Positions 10,430 through 20,887 of a stretch of 64,000 nt of DNA are shown piece by piece. The translations under genes and the position numbers were made by a program. Each line of letters opens with the position of its first letter. Position 1 is the stretch's first letter. The stretch is taken from NCBI GenBank assembly GCA_964491915.1, contig CAZBHS010000028.1, forward strand, positions 11,935-75,934. The letters run 5' to 3'. Source of the DNA: JAHELQ01 sp964491915. Lineage in GTDB: Bacteria > Acidobacteriota > Aminicenantia > UBA2199. The notes under the pieces are model-generated. The model did no database searches and was not told the DNA's origin. It saw nothing but the letters and a program-made list of their open reading frames with translations.

Positions 10430-13400
10430 TCAAATCCCCCAATCGGCGTCGCCGTCTTGAGCAAACACCGATTGGACCTCCTGGAATCGATGCGTCAATT
10501 CAAATGTGTCGATATCGAGAGATTCATCGGATATCGCCTGTCTCAAGATTTCCAGGTAATACCGCATCATGTCGCTGATGGTGGAACGCTTGAACAGATG
10601 GAAGGAATATTCGATATGGAGCTTCATGAAGTCCGGAGCGGAAATGATCCGAAACATCAAGTCAAAATGGGACACAGGATTCTCTATTTGATAGGGGGTG
10701 ATGGAAAGACCTGAAAACGCCTGCTCCGCCTCTTTGGATTCAACGCCGATATCGTCCTGAAACACGAATACCGCATCCAGCAGTGGATGACGGCCCGCTT
10801 CCGGTTGCAGTCCCAATTGTCTCACCAATTCCTCGAATTGATAATCCTGGTTTTCGTACGCTCGCAGAGCGGTTGTTTTCACCTCCGCCAAAAATTCGGT
10901 AAATGGTTTGCCCCCCAGCGGGCGGGTCCGCAACGCCAACATATTGACAAAAACACCGATTATATCCTGCAAATCCACATGCCGGCGGCCGGCGATGGGG
11001 ATCCCCACCAGAATATCGTCCTTACCCGTGAATTTGGACAATAAAATCTTATAGACAGCCAACAATAAAATATTGAGGGTGACATCCTTCTCGAGGGCAT
11101 ATTGTTTGACTTGCGCCAATAATTCCGGTTCCACATCCACAAGCATGGAGTCGCCGCTAAACCCCATCCGTCCCGGCCTCGGATAATCGGTGGGAATTTC
11201 CAGCGGTTTGAACTCCCCCTTGAAAAGATTCAGCCAATAATCCTCTTGCCGCTTCATACCACCGGACTCGATCAATTGGTTTTGCCATTCGGAAAAGTCC
11301 TTGTATTGCAATGTCAGGTCTTTCAACCGGCGGCCGGAGTACAACGCCATAAACTCCTTCACAAAAATCTCCATGGAAACACCGTCGGATATAATATGGT
11401 GCATGTCCACCATCAAGATAGAAGAAGTGTCGCCGGTCTTTGCCAATCCCACTCTAAACAGCGGCGGCACCTCCAGGTTCCAGGGGCGGATAAAATCTCG
11501 GACAATCTGTTGCTCCCGCTGTTTACGTTCCTCTTCCGGCAAACCCTCTTCTATTTCATACAATTCCAATTGAAACCGGGCATCGGGGTGAACCTTTTGC
11601 GCCACCTCGTTGCCAATGACGTGAAACGAGGTGCGCAGACTCTCGTGCCGCCGGATCAATCGCCGGAAGGTATCGGTAAATTTATCATTGTCGAATACCC
11701 CTTCAAGTAGGTGAACCGTCGGCATATTGTAGGTGATGGCCTGGGGATCCATTTGCTGGACGATGAATATCCGTTTTTGCGCCGATGACGCGGCATAGTA
11801 TTCTTTTGGCGGCGCCGGTTCGATCACCACCGCGTCCGCCTTTTCGCTTCCGCGGATAAACATGGCCAGGTCGCGGATTCTCGGGGTTTCAAAAATCGCC
11901 GCGATGGGTAGATTCACATGGAGTTCTTTCTGAATCCGCGACACCACGACAGTCGCCTTGAGAGAATTGCCCCCCAATTCGAAGAAATTGGAGTCAATAC
12001 CGACCAAATCCGCCCCGACTCCCAGAATATCGGCCCAAATGGCCGCCATTGTCTTCTCCTCTTCGTCCCTGGGAGCCACATATCGATCGCCGGCCGACAC
12101 ATCGATATCCGGCAAACCGCGACAGTCGATTTTCCCGCTGATTGTCAGGGGCATACGTTCCAATTGTTTGAGATGGGCGGGCACCATGTAATCCGGCAGA
12201 GACCGGGATAAAAACGCCTTCAATTCAACCGGCTCGACATCGGCGTCCGCCACGAAATAGGCGCAGATCGCGGGATCGCCGGTATGATCATCCTTGATGA
12301 CCGCCACCGCCTCTTTAATGGCGTCATATTGCAAGATGTGGGATTCGATATCCCCCAATTCGATGCGGTTGCCACGAATTTTCACCTGGTTGTCGAAGCG
12401 GCCGATAAATTCCAGTGTGCCGTCCACGCGCCAACGAGCCATATCCCCGCTGAGATAAATCCTCTCCCCAATTCTGGAATCTTCATAAAAACGCCGATCG
12501 GTCAATTCCGAATCGCCAAAATATCCATCCGCCAACCCAATCCCGGCAATGCACAACTGGCCGGGTATTCGGGGGGGAACCAAACAACCGTGACAATCCA
12601 ACACATAAACACGCATGTTAGCTATAGGTTTGCCGATGACATTGGGGTGTTCCACTGTGATTCCCGGATGAGCGGTAGCTGCGATACTCGCCTCCGTAGG
12701 GCCGTATTCATTTACAAGTAGTGCGCCGGGAGCTTTTTTCCAGTTGAGGGACATTAGTTCAGGAGTGATAACCTCTCCCCCCAACACAACCAAACGTAAG
12801 GAGGAGAAGTCGCCGTCGGCGGCGTGGTTCAAGAACACCTGATACATACTGGGTACAAATACGGCAGTGGTGATCTTTTTTTCTATGGCTAACGCCTTCA
12901 TGTAATTGAAGTCCAAACGCCGGGAATCGGGAATCATCACCAGTTCGCCGCCCGACAAGATAGTGGGATAGAGATTGGAGCCATAGGCATCGAAGGAATA
13001 CGACAGAGGCTGGAGGGTTATGTCGTCCCCACCCAGCTCGAAAGTCCGCAACTGCCAACAGGTGTAATTGACGATAGCCCGGTGAGGCACCAATACCCCT
13101 TTAGGAGTCCCAGTGGTGCCCGAGGTGTATATTAAATAGGCGGTCGCCGCGCCATCGATAGTTGCGAGCGTATCTAGCGGTTCGCCGCTAAAAACAGTAT
13201 CATGATCCACGGACACAGCTAGCGGAAAGGCGTAGTGGCCCAACAAGTCGCGGTATTTCTCTTTTATTTCCCCGGACGTTATCAGCGCCGCGGGCCGGCA
13301 ATCATTCAGGATGACTTCAACTCGATTGACTGGACATTCGAGATCAATGGGTAAATAGCAACCGCCGGCCTTCATCACTCCCAGTAAAACGGCTATCATC

Positions 13401-14374
13401 TCAAAGGAACTCTCTAGAATGATGGCCGCGATATCTCCAATTTTAAATCCATTGGCGCGTAAATAGGCGGCCACTTGCCCGGATTTTAGGTCCAGCTCAC
13501 CATAATTCAAGGTTTTTCCATCAAGGCAAAGGGCGGAAGCTTCGGGATTTTTCCCCGCCATCGCTTGAAACAAGCGGTGCAACGGCTCGCGAACCGGTTC
13601 CATTTCCCAGAAAGCGTTAAACTCCTCCATGACCAAACGCTTTTCCTCATCATTCACCATCTCGATCTGATCAAGACGTATCTCCGTATCGCCGAGGGCC
13701 CGGCGGCCGATGGTCATCAGGGCGGAGGCTAGAGTCTCGATGGTCCCGGCTTCGAACAAAGCGCCGTTATAATGAACCGTACAATCGATTGCCTCCCGCT
13801 CCTCTCTGAAACCAAACGCCAGATCGTTCTCTTCCATATCCTTGAGACGACCGGACAGATCGCTGTCATGGATATTTTCCAGAAACATCGCGGTATGATA
13901 CAGATATTCATGATCGTCAAGGGCGAATGTTTTCATGATATCCGCCAGCGGGTAATATTCATTCTCGAAGCCGCTGATTACAGTCTGCCGGACCTCCAAT
14001 AGAAAATCCCTATAGCTAATACCGGCGTCCACCCGGCTTCGTAAGGCAACGAATGGGTTGTATTCACCGTGTTCTTTGTGCAGTACCGGCGCCGCCACGA
14101 TAACATCCTCGCTGTTGGAGCATTTGGCCGTCAATATCTTTAAAAACGTCAGCAAAACAATAAAGAGGGAGAGAGCGTTACCCTTGCCGACGCGGCGGCA
14201 TTGGTCCGCCAAGTCCTTATCGAAGCTAAACCGGTAGTGAGCCGGAGTGTATCCCCCGCCGGCGGAGCCGTCGTAAAAGAAAACCGTTTTACTCAGATCT
14301 CCCGAAAGTTTATCCAGCCAATATGTTTCAGCGCTCTTAAATTCGTCCAATGAAAAAATTACACTTCTTTCCAT
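10430..14374 (-). CDS. NRPS-B: half-C-A-T-C
   Basis: A one-module synthetase of 1314 residues. It opens with a condensation C-terminal lobe (about 10-250, starting around ETYWLDKLSGDLSK) that lacks the catalytic HHxxxDG. Then come an adenylation domain (YTSGTTGTPKG near 417, YGPTEAS), a carrier domain (GGNSLKA near 797) and a full condensation domain (YYAASSAQKRIF start, HHIISDG near 991) at the C-terminus. The specificity residues read roughly D-A-S-F-V-G-E-I-A, which matches no code I know. The tail ends DGDADWGI. Start: ATG at 14374 with AGGTGGG five bases upstream; an in-frame GTG at 14383 is less likely. The terminal C domain should join this module's chain to the amino acid on the first carrier of NRPS-A. 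Confidence 0.93.
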   Translation of the reverse strand: MERSVIFSLDEFKSAETYWLDKLSGDLSKTVFFYDGSAGGGYTPAHYRFSFDKDLADQCRRVGKGNALSLFIVLLTFLKILTAKCSNSEDVIVAAPVLHKEHGEYNPFVALRSRVDAGISYRDFLLEVRQTVISGFENEYYPLADIMKTFALDDHEYLYHTAMFLENIHDSDLSGRLKDMEENDLAFGFREEREAIDCTVHYNGALFEAGTIETLASALMTIGRRALGDTEIRLDQIEMVNDEEKRLVMEEFNAFWEMEPVREPLHRLFQAMAGKNPEASALCLDGKTLNYGELDLKSGQVAAYLRANGFKIGDIAAIILESSFEMIAVLLGVMKAGGCYLPIDLECPVNRVEVILNDCRPAALITSGEIKEKYRDLLGHYAFPLAVSVDHDTVFSGEPLDTLATIDGAATAYLIYTSGTTGTPKGVLVPHRAIVNYTCWQLRTFELGGDDITLQPLSYSFDAYGSNLYPTILSGGELVMIPDSRRLDFNYMKALAIEKKITTAVFVPSMYQVFLNHAADGDFSSLRLVVLGGEVITPELMSLNWKKAPGALLVNEYGPTEASIAATAHPGITVEHPNVIGKPIANMRVYVLDCHGCLVPPRIPGQLCIAGIGLADGYFGDSELTDRRFYEDSRIGERIYLSGDMARWRVDGTLEFIGRFDNQVKIRGNRIELGDIESHILQYDAIKEAVAVIKDDHTGDPAICAYFVADADVEPVELKAFLSRSLPDYMVPAHLKQLERMPLTISGKIDCRGLPDIDVSAGDRYVAPRDEEEKTMAAIWADILGVGADLVGIDSNFFELGGNSLKATVVVSRIQKELHVNLPIAAIFETPRIRDLAMFIRGSEKADAVVIEPAPPKEYYAASSAQKRIFIVQQMDPQAITYNMPTVHLLEGVFDNDKFTDTFRRLIRRHESLRTSFHVIGNEVAQKVHPDARFQLELYEIEEGLPEEERKQREQQIVRDFIRPWNLEVPPLFRVGLAKTGDTSSILMVDMHHIISDGVSMEIFVKEFMALYSGRRLKDLTLQYKDFSEWQNQLIESGGMKRQEDYWLNLFKGEFKPLEIPTDYPRPGRMGFSGDSMLVDVEPELLAQVKQYALEKDVTLNILLLAVYKILLSKFTGKDDILVGIPIAGRRHVDLQDIIGVFVNMLALRTRPLGGKPFTEFLAEVKTTALRAYENQDYQFEELVRQLGLQPEAGRHPLLDAVFVFQDDIGVESKEAEQAFSGLSITPYQIENPVSHFDLMFRIISAPDFMKLHIEYSFHLFKRSTISDMMRYYLEILRQAISDESLDIDTFELTHRFQEVQSVFAQDGDADWGI

Positions 14375-14397
14375 ATTTCCCACCTTTCTCCAATGCC

Positions 14398-17300
14398 CTA
14401 TATATCGAAATCCGCTGCTATCGCTCCTCTTTTATTGACGATCGTCGAGCTGAGGGACTTTTTTTCCTCTTCGCTCAACAGGTCGATATCGCCGATTTCG
14501 ACACCGGGATCCAGCGCCACTGCGGAAAGTATCTCACGGAAGTACTTTATATATTGTTGAATCGTTGCTTCCTTAAAGAGGGTTTTTACATACTCGACAA
14601 TAAATTTAATGTCCTCGCCGGCTTCGAATCCTGCAAAATAGAAGTCGTTCTTGGCGGCATTCACTTCGAATTGATGTGATTTCATTTCAAAACCGGGAAA
14701 TTCTATGGGGCTCGTGTCGGGGCGAATGTTATTAAAAGCGAATCCCACGCTGTACAAGGGATTACGGCTTAAGTCACGATCTTTCCCCACCTTGTCCACC
14801 AGCTCTTCGAATTGATATTCCTGGTTCTCGAACACATCCAGGGTCCGTTTTTTGACCTCTTGCAAGAATTGACGGAAGGTTTTTTTGGCCGCGGGAAAAT
14901 TGCGGATCGCCAGGGTGTTGACAAACATTCCAATGATATTTTCAAGATCCGCATGCCGGCGCCCGGCGGAAGCCGTTCCCACCACCACATCTTCTTGCCG
15001 GCTTATCTTATGGAGCAACACATTGTACGCAGCCAGCAACACCATAAAAAGGGTCGCGTCCTCCTGACGGGCCAAACGGCGAATCATCGACGCCATCTCC
15101 TCTCCCAGTTCGAAGTTGACAACCCCGCCTTCAAAATCCTGCACTTTAGGGCGCGGGAAATCGGTCTTCACATCAAGGATAGGTAGCGCGCCTGCGAACT
15201 CTTTCATCCAGAACGCCTCCTGCCGTTTTAGTTCACCGGAGCGGAGAAACTCATTTTTCCAGGCGGAATAATCTTTGTATTGCAATTGCAACGCCGGCAA
15301 TGACGCGCCGCTGTAGATATCCATGCACTCGCGAATAAATATATACATCGAAACACCGTCGGTAATGGTATGGTGCATATCCAGCAACAAATAATGCCTA
15401 TTCTCCGCCAACCGTATCAGCATAATCCTCAAGAGGGGCGGTTGGTCTAACGAAAACGGTTGGATAAATTGATCGACCAATCGGCGAGCCTCCTCTTCGG
15501 AACATTCCCGGTAATCGACTGAAAAATCGACGGATTCGTGAATTTTTTGTTTCGGTTGGTTATCCACCAAAAGAAACGATGTACGCAAACTTTCGTGCCG
15601 TTGGATCACCGTCTCAAACGTCTTCGCCAACAAATCAGTATCCAGGGGTCCTAGAATCTCCCAAAATAGCGGAACATTGTACGCCGTCTTTTTTTCTTCC
15701 ATTTGGTGCAACACATACAGTCTCGACTGTGACGGAGACAGGTCATAATACTCCTGCGGCGGGACGTTGCGGATGGTATAGTATTTTTCCTTCTCCGCCT
15801 TGCGGATGAGTCCGGCTTGCGCCTCGATGGAATGATTCTTGAAAATATCGCCCAACGCGACTTTGGTTTCGAATTGGCGATGGATTTTGGCGATCAACGA
15901 CATGACATTCAATGAATTGCCGCCAAGTTCGAAAAAATTATCGGTGACACCGAAGTTCTCCTTCCCGAGCAATTCCTTCCAGATCCCAAAAAGTTTTTCT
16001 TCCACCTCGTCTCTTGGAGACAAAATATCTTTGCGGAGTTCCTGGATCAATCTTCCGACCTTTTGATAATCGACCTTACCATTCAATGTGCGGGGAAATT
16101 GCTTGACAGTCACTATTTTGCCGGGGACCATATAATCAGGCAATTGAGCGGCCAGAAAGGCCCTCAATTCTTCGGGAGCATTGTTATCGTCGGCTTCCAT
16201 CCCATTTTCAGAAATAATACACGCCCCTAAAAAAGGAGAGCCGTCAGTTTCATGCCATATAGCCACCGCCTCTTTCACCGCCGAATGTTTTACCAGTAGA
16301 CTCTCGATCTCGTCCAATTCCACCCGCATTCCCCGGATCTTGACCTGCCGGTCGATTCTTCCGGCCAATTCTAAGTTTCCATCCATCAGCCACCGGGCAA
16401 GATCCCCGGTTTTGTACAATAAATCGTTTTTATCGTCATTGAACGGATTGGGGATGAACTTGTCCCGGTTCATCTGTTCGTCGTTCAAATACCCATTGGT
16501 GCGATAAGGGGTGCGAATATACAATTCTCCGGTCTCCAACTCGTCGCACACCTCCATGTCCTCGTTCAACACAATAAACCGGGCTCCCTGAATCGGCTTT
16601 CCCACCGGCATGACCCGACGGTTCACATCGTTTTCCTGTATTAGATAGAATGCTTTTGCCAGCGTTGTCTCTGTAGGCCCATACAGGTTGACCAACTGGA
16701 TGCGGGAGCCGAACGCCCGATACCAATTTCTTAACTCGCCGGGAATCACTTTTTCCCCAGCCAGCATCACATACTTCAACCGCTGAAAATCTTTGTCCCC
16801 GAGACCGTTGCCGTTAAACAGCCTGAACAAGCTGGGAACGGTATGAATCAAGCCGATTTGCTTTTGATTCACCCACTCCACGATCCGCTCTCCATCCAAC
16901 AACATCTCGCGGTCGCCAGGGATACACATCTTGCCGCCGGCGCACAAAGGGACCAACACATCCCGCAGAAACACGTCGAACCCCGGATTGGTAAATTGAC
17001 TGCAACAAAAACGTTCGTCGATATCAAAGGTTTTTATTTCCCAATCAATAAAATGGAGCAAGCCCCGGTTGTTGCCCACAATGGCTTTAGGCTTTCCGGT
17101 GGTGCCGGAGGTGAAATAGATATACACTTTGTCTTCCGGGAGATATTCGATATGCTGAAGCGGGCCGTCCCAATCGGTTCCGGATTGCTGAAATATATCT
17201 TCCCAGCGTTCATACTCATCGCCAACAATGTCCCGGTCTGTGATCACGAGACCGATACCGGTGGACGAGAGCATCTCTTCGATTCGCTGTCGCGGATGCG

Positions 17301-17559
17301 CCGGATCCAACGGAACAAATACACAAGCGGCTTTTAGAATCCCAAGAATGGCGGTGATAAAGTCGGTCCGGTTATCCATCAGGATTCCGATCAAACTCTC
17401 CCGGTTGAGATTGCGACTGCAAATCCATTTGGCGATGATAGTGGATTTCCGGTCCAGTTCTTGGTAGGTCACGGGAGAGACGCCATCGTCAATAGCAATG
17501 TGGTCTCCCCTTTGTTTTAATTGCTGGTCTAGCCTGGATTGAATGGTAAAATTTGACAT
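14398..17559 (-). CDS. NRPS-C: A-T-C
   Basis: A synthetase of 1053 residues with no condensation sequence at its N-terminus. It begins directly with an adenylation domain (FTSGTTGKPKA near 148, YGPTETT near 300). A carrier domain (GGNSLNV near 543) and a complete condensation domain (YYDLSPSQSRLY, HHTITDG near 729) follow. The protein ends in AADFDI. Such an A-T-C protein can be an initiation module. Equally, it can receive the chain from the terminal C domain of NRPS-D, because proteins here are split between C and A. The code reads about D-V-R-T-M-A-L-L-A, unassigned; FDVFLRDV replaces the usual FDAS core. ATG at 17559 follows AAGGAG at six bases. Confidence 0.93.
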   Translation of the reverse strand: MSNFTIQSRLDQQLKQRGDHIAIDDGVSPVTYQELDRKSTIIAKWICSRNLNRESLIGILMDNRTDFITAILGILKAACVFVPLDPAHPRQRIEEMLSSTGIGLVITDRDIVGDEYERWEDIFQQSGTDWDGPLQHIEYLPEDKVYIYFTSGTTGKPKAIVGNNRGLLHFIDWEIKTFDIDERFCCSQFTNPGFDVFLRDVLVPLCAGGKMCIPGDREMLLDGERIVEWVNQKQIGLIHTVPSLFRLFNGNGLGDKDFQRLKYVMLAGEKVIPGELRNWYRAFGSRIQLVNLYGPTETTLAKAFYLIQENDVNRRVMPVGKPIQGARFIVLNEDMEVCDELETGELYIRTPYRTNGYLNDEQMNRDKFIPNPFNDDKNDLLYKTGDLARWLMDGNLELAGRIDRQVKIRGMRVELDEIESLLVKHSAVKEAVAIWHETDGSPFLGACIISENGMEADDNNAPEELRAFLAAQLPDYMVPGKIVTVKQFPRTLNGKVDYQKVGRLIQELRKDILSPRDEVEEKLFGIWKELLGKENFGVTDNFFELGGNSLNVMSLIAKIHRQFETKVALGDIFKNHSIEAQAGLIRKAEKEKYYTIRNVPPQEYYDLSPSQSRLYVLHQMEEKKTAYNVPLFWEILGPLDTDLLAKTFETVIQRHESLRTSFLLVDNQPKQKIHESVDFSVDYRECSEEEARRLVDQFIQPFSLDQPPLLRIMLIRLAENRHYLLLDMHHTITDGVSMYIFIRECMDIYSGASLPALQLQYKDYSAWKNEFLRSGELKRQEAFWMKEFAGALPILDVKTDFPRPKVQDFEGGVVNFELGEEMASMIRRLARQEDATLFMVLLAAYNVLLHKISRQEDVVVGTASAGRRHADLENIIGMFVNTLAIRNFPAAKKTFRQFLQEVKKRTLDVFENQEYQFEELVDKVGKDRDLSRNPLYSVGFAFNNIRPDTSPIEFPGFEMKSHQFEVNAAKNDFYFAGFEAGEDIKFIVEYVKTLFKEATIQQYIKYFREILSAVALDPGVEIGDIDLLSEEEKKSLSSTIVNKRGAIAADFDI

Positions 17560-17574
17560 TGGTTTCTCCTTATA

Positions 17575-19197
17575 CTATGAATGTGCCGGAATATTGCACG
17601 CCTCTTTCAGATGGCGGAGAGTGGAGGGCTCCGGATCGGTGAAGGGCGGGCTCTTTATTTTTTCTTTTACCGCGTCGTTGAATCTCGCCAAAAAATTCTT
17701 CGCTTGATCGATGGCGACGCCCCGGTGCATCAAATGCCAGAAATTCACCTCGTCAAAATTATAATGGGGCATCCAGATGGAAGATTTTTTGGAAAAATAG
17801 ATTTCATCGATATAATCGCAGGCGGTTCGCGAATCCATGGTGGCGTGCCGCCAATTAAAGCTACGGCCCTCTATTTGGAATCGCTCTCTCTGTTCCCAAA
17901 TGGGAGTGTGGTGCAAACAATACCACAGAACAATCCTGTGAAAGTCCAGCCCGCTCTCCTCGATAAAGGCGTCCGTTTCCCGGGCGGTTTCCGCTGTCTC
18001 GCCGGGAAACCCCATGATAAAACTGGCCTGGGTCATGATGCCGTATTGCTTCAACAGCTTGATACCGGATAGATATTGCTCCACAGTGGCGGCCTTGTTC
18101 ATGATTTTCAATATACGGTCGCTACCGGATTCCAGTCCTAAAAAGACCCCCTCGCAACCGCTCAATTTCATGAGCTCCACAGTCTCCTCGTCGGCGAATT
18201 GGCAGCGAAAATAGGAATGCCATTTGAACGGGTATTTCCGCTTGATCATCATCCGCAAGACCTCCTTGAACCGCTGCACCGGCACATTGAACGTGTCGTC
18301 GATAAAATGGAGGTATTTTACCGCGCCGCCGGCCGCCAATTGATCCAATTCCCGTTGAATCAATCCGGCGTCAATGGTTTCATACGGCCCGGCAATGGCT
18401 GGGAAACCGCAAAAGCCACACTTGAACGGGCACGAGATGGAGGTGCGCATGGTCACATGCTCCGTCAATCGGTCCTGGAACAGGGACCAATCTACAATAT
18501 TATGAGCCAGAACATTGTTCTCCCGCGACACAGTGGTGGCGGTATAATCCCCGCCGGCTCTGTAGTAGAGGTTGTTCACCCCTTCGACGGTCCGCCCCTG
18601 CTTCAAGCATGTCAACAGTTCAACCAGAGCGGCTTCCCCTTGGGAACTGTACACATAATAATCGGCGTCGATTAAATTGAACAAAGCCGAGAGGGCGTCC
18701 GGCTCCAACGACTGGACCTGGGTATAGACAAACGGTCCGCCGACAATAATCCGGGCCTCGCTATTGTGTTGCCGGACGAATTCCATGATCTCCAAAATCG
18801 GCATCATGGAAACATACAGGGTGGTGGTAATGGCGACAGTCAAAATATCGCCCCGCCTTAATTTCTCCGCCAGTAGATCTTTCTCGCCCTGAAAAGAATT
18901 GATATAGTCAAATGAAAAGCCCCGGCGCTGAAGGTACGATCCTAGATAGGAAATCGTCGCGCTAAAATCCTCCTCCAACTTGACCGGCTTTACAGACGGC
19001 GGGCGAAACAGATTGAATACCTCCCCCACCGGCACAGCCCTGCCCTCATGGTAGATGAAATCCAGATACAAATCACGGTATGCCCCGTCATGAGTCCCCA
19101 TCCGCCGCAGCGATTGTTCATACTCCTCAAAATCCATCTCATTGAAGCCGATGATCAAACAATCTGTCTCTTTTTGTTTATTCTGCAGATCGGTCAT
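17575..19197 (-). CDS. B12-binding radical SAM enzyme, PhpK-like
   Basis: A 540-residue enzyme with a cobalamin-binding-like N-terminal region (about 70-210) and a radical SAM core whose cluster motif CPFKCGFC lies near residue 257. The N-terminus (DCLIIGFNEMDFEEY, then YRDL, then the YLGSYLQRRGFSFDY stretch) resembles, from memory, the PhpK-type family. PhpK itself is the P-methyltransferase of phosalacine biosynthesis. Homologues in NRPS clusters are more likely to methylate carbon or do other radical chemistry on the peptide. Its ATG overlaps the stop of the preceding radical SAM gene by 4 bp, and NRPS-C starts 15 bp downstream, so it is translated as part of the NRPS operon. Class: high confidence. 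Reaction: inference only. Confidence 0.88.
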   Translation of the reverse strand: MTDLQNKQKETDCLIIGFNEMDFEEYEQSLRRMGTHDGAYRDLYLDFIYHEGRAVPVGEVFNLFRPPSVKPVKLEEDFSATISYLGSYLQRRGFSFDYINSFQGEKDLLAEKLRRGDILTVAITTTLYVSMMPILEIMEFVRQHNSEARIIVGGPFVYTQVQSLEPDALSALFNLIDADYYVYSSQGEAALVELLTCLKQGRTVEGVNNLYYRAGGDYTATTVSRENNVLAHNIVDWSLFQDRLTEHVTMRTSISCPFKCGFCGFPAIAGPYETIDAGLIQRELDQLAAGGAVKYLHFIDDTFNVPVQRFKEVLRMMIKRKYPFKWHSYFRCQFADEETVELMKLSGCEGVFLGLESGSDRILKIMNKAATVEQYLSGIKLLKQYGIMTQASFIMGFPGETAETARETDAFIEESGLDFHRIVLWYCLHHTPIWEQRERFQIEGRSFNWRHATMDSRTACDYIDEIYFSKKSSIWMPHYNFDEVNFWHLMHRGVAIDQAKNFLARFNDAVKEKIKSPPFTDPEPSTLRHLKEACNIPAHS

Positions 19198-20849
19198 TGT
19201 AATTCATCCAGGTCTTCCATAAATTGGGCTAGATAGATTTCCGATTTCCCATGCGCTTTTTCCTTTGTAGCAAACGCGAGCCCGGGAATCTCTATCAATG
19301 TTTCTGGAGCGGGGATCTTCCCATCGCACAAAAGAATTTGCTCCACCAACCGGCAAAAAGTAATCTCCCCCTCTCCCATTACCGCCAGCGCAATACCGGG
19401 ATCCTGCAACATCTGGGGATAACCGCTGGTGGCATAAGGTCCGCCGGCGATGATGGGAACATTCGGGAAAAATTCCTTCAGCAGAGAGACAATCTGATGA
19501 AAAAAATCCTTATAGAATGTCAGGGACCTCAGCCCGATGATATGAGGCTTGAATTCCTTTACCAACGCCAACAATTCTTCATTGCTATCAAAATCGATCC
19601 GCGATTTAGCGATCTTGCCATTCACCTTATCTCCCAATTGTTCGTTCAGATACGTCAGCACATACATCAAACCTAACGGCGGCTCCACAACATCATACAA
19701 AATCCGGCGACCGTCGGTATAAAATTGCGACAGGTCCAATAACAGGATATTGAGACCTTCAGGCACATTCTTTTTCTCAGGAAAAAGTTGCCGGACTTTT
19801 TGATTGAAATCCGGCACCATCATATAATCCTCTTCCCGGAACGATGGAGCCTGCCACTCGTCCTTGCCGATCCCTCCTAGATTCAGAAGGTCATCGAAGG
19901 ATTCGATATCGTACGGCAAATAGCTATTGTATTTCTGCAGAATTTCATCTTCCGTCAATACCTCCAATTGACGGGGCAACACATGGAGCAACCGGTCTTT
20001 AGACAAAAAATAATTCTGCATAAAATCAACCTGGTATTCGGTGACAAATTCCCGGTCAAACGGCATATATGGCGGTAACTCATGATATGCCTGGCCGGTG
20101 GCGGCTAAAATTTGTTCTTTTGTGATACCATTTTCCAGCGCGATGCGCTCCATATCGGTATTGGGATAGACTTTCAAGATATGAACATAAGGGAAATGGA
20201 TCCAATGGAGGCTTTTAATAAAATCGCGGGTCAACCCCGCCTCTTCTTTGGTTTCAGTGGGAAAGCCCAACATGGTCTGCAATTCCAGAATGACACCCGG
20301 ATAATGAGTGCAAAAATATTCCATATTGCGATACAGTTTATCGATATTCAAATTCTTGCCGATTAGTTTTTGCAGACGGGGCGAGCCGGTCTCCAACGCC
20401 AGAGTCAAGTCAACCACTCCGGCCTCCACCATCACATCGATGTAATCGGTGGCGAGGATATCCCCCCGCATGCCGGTGGCAAAGTACAATTGGATATCCA
20501 GACCTTCCCTCAACACCAGCTTGAAAAACTTCAAGCTGTTTTCCCGGTTGAAATTGAATATATCGTCATGTATGGCGAAACGCCGTATCCCCAGGCGGTA
20601 ATACATCATGATCTCCCCGATAATGTTTTCAGCGGAGCGGAATACGTGGGATTTCGGCCAAATTTTATGGCAATAGGCGCAATTATAAGGACACCCACGG
20701 GTGGCTTGCAAGGCGATACAATGTTTTACCATCGCCTGGCCGATAAAACGGTGATATTTTTCATAATTCACCAATCCCCGGTCCATATAGGGTAAACTAT
20801 CAAGATCCCCGATCTGGGGGCGTGGCTCAGTTTTTTTAATCGTTCGCAT
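19194..20849 (-). CDS. radical SAM protein with C-terminal B12-binding domain (reversed order)
   Basis: About 551 residues. The radical SAM domain comes first, with CPYNCAYC near residue 54. The sequence before it (IGDLDSLPYMDRGL) looks like the linker that normally follows a cobalamin domain. The cobalamin-binding-like domain comes last (about 390-510: EPPLGLMYVLTYL, PHIIGLRSLTFY, IIAGGPYAT, GEGEITF). This is the reverse of the usual B12-then-SAM order. I chose ATG at 20849 with GGGAG seven bases upstream; a TTG at 20891 overlapping the NRPS-D stop has no ribosome binding site. It sits between NRPS-D and the PhpK-like gene, overlapping the latter by 4 bp. It may act with that neighbour; the substrate is unknown. 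Confidence 0.88.
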   Translation of the reverse strand: MRTIKKTEPRPQIGDLDSLPYMDRGLVNYEKYHRFIGQAMVKHCIALQATRGCPYNCAYCHKIWPKSHVFRSAENIIGEIMMYYRLGIRRFAIHDDIFNFNRENSLKFFKLVLREGLDIQLYFATGMRGDILATDYIDVMVEAGVVDLTLALETGSPRLQKLIGKNLNIDKLYRNMEYFCTHYPGVILELQTMLGFPTETKEEAGLTRDFIKSLHWIHFPYVHILKVYPNTDMERIALENGITKEQILAATGQAYHELPPYMPFDREFVTEYQVDFMQNYFLSKDRLLHVLPRQLEVLTEDEILQKYNSYLPYDIESFDDLLNLGGIGKDEWQAPSFREEDYMMVPDFNQKVRQLFPEKKNVPEGLNILLLDLSQFYTDGRRILYDVVEPPLGLMYVLTYLNEQLGDKVNGKIAKSRIDFDSNEELLALVKEFKPHIIGLRSLTFYKDFFHQIVSLLKEFFPNVPIIAGGPYATSGYPQMLQDPGIALAVMGEGEITFCRLVEQILLCDGKIPAPETLIEIPGLAFATKEKAHGKSEIYLAQFMEDLDELQ

Positions 20850-20887
20850 GGTTCTCTCCCTATTAAGGTTTCGTTTTAGATCTTCAC

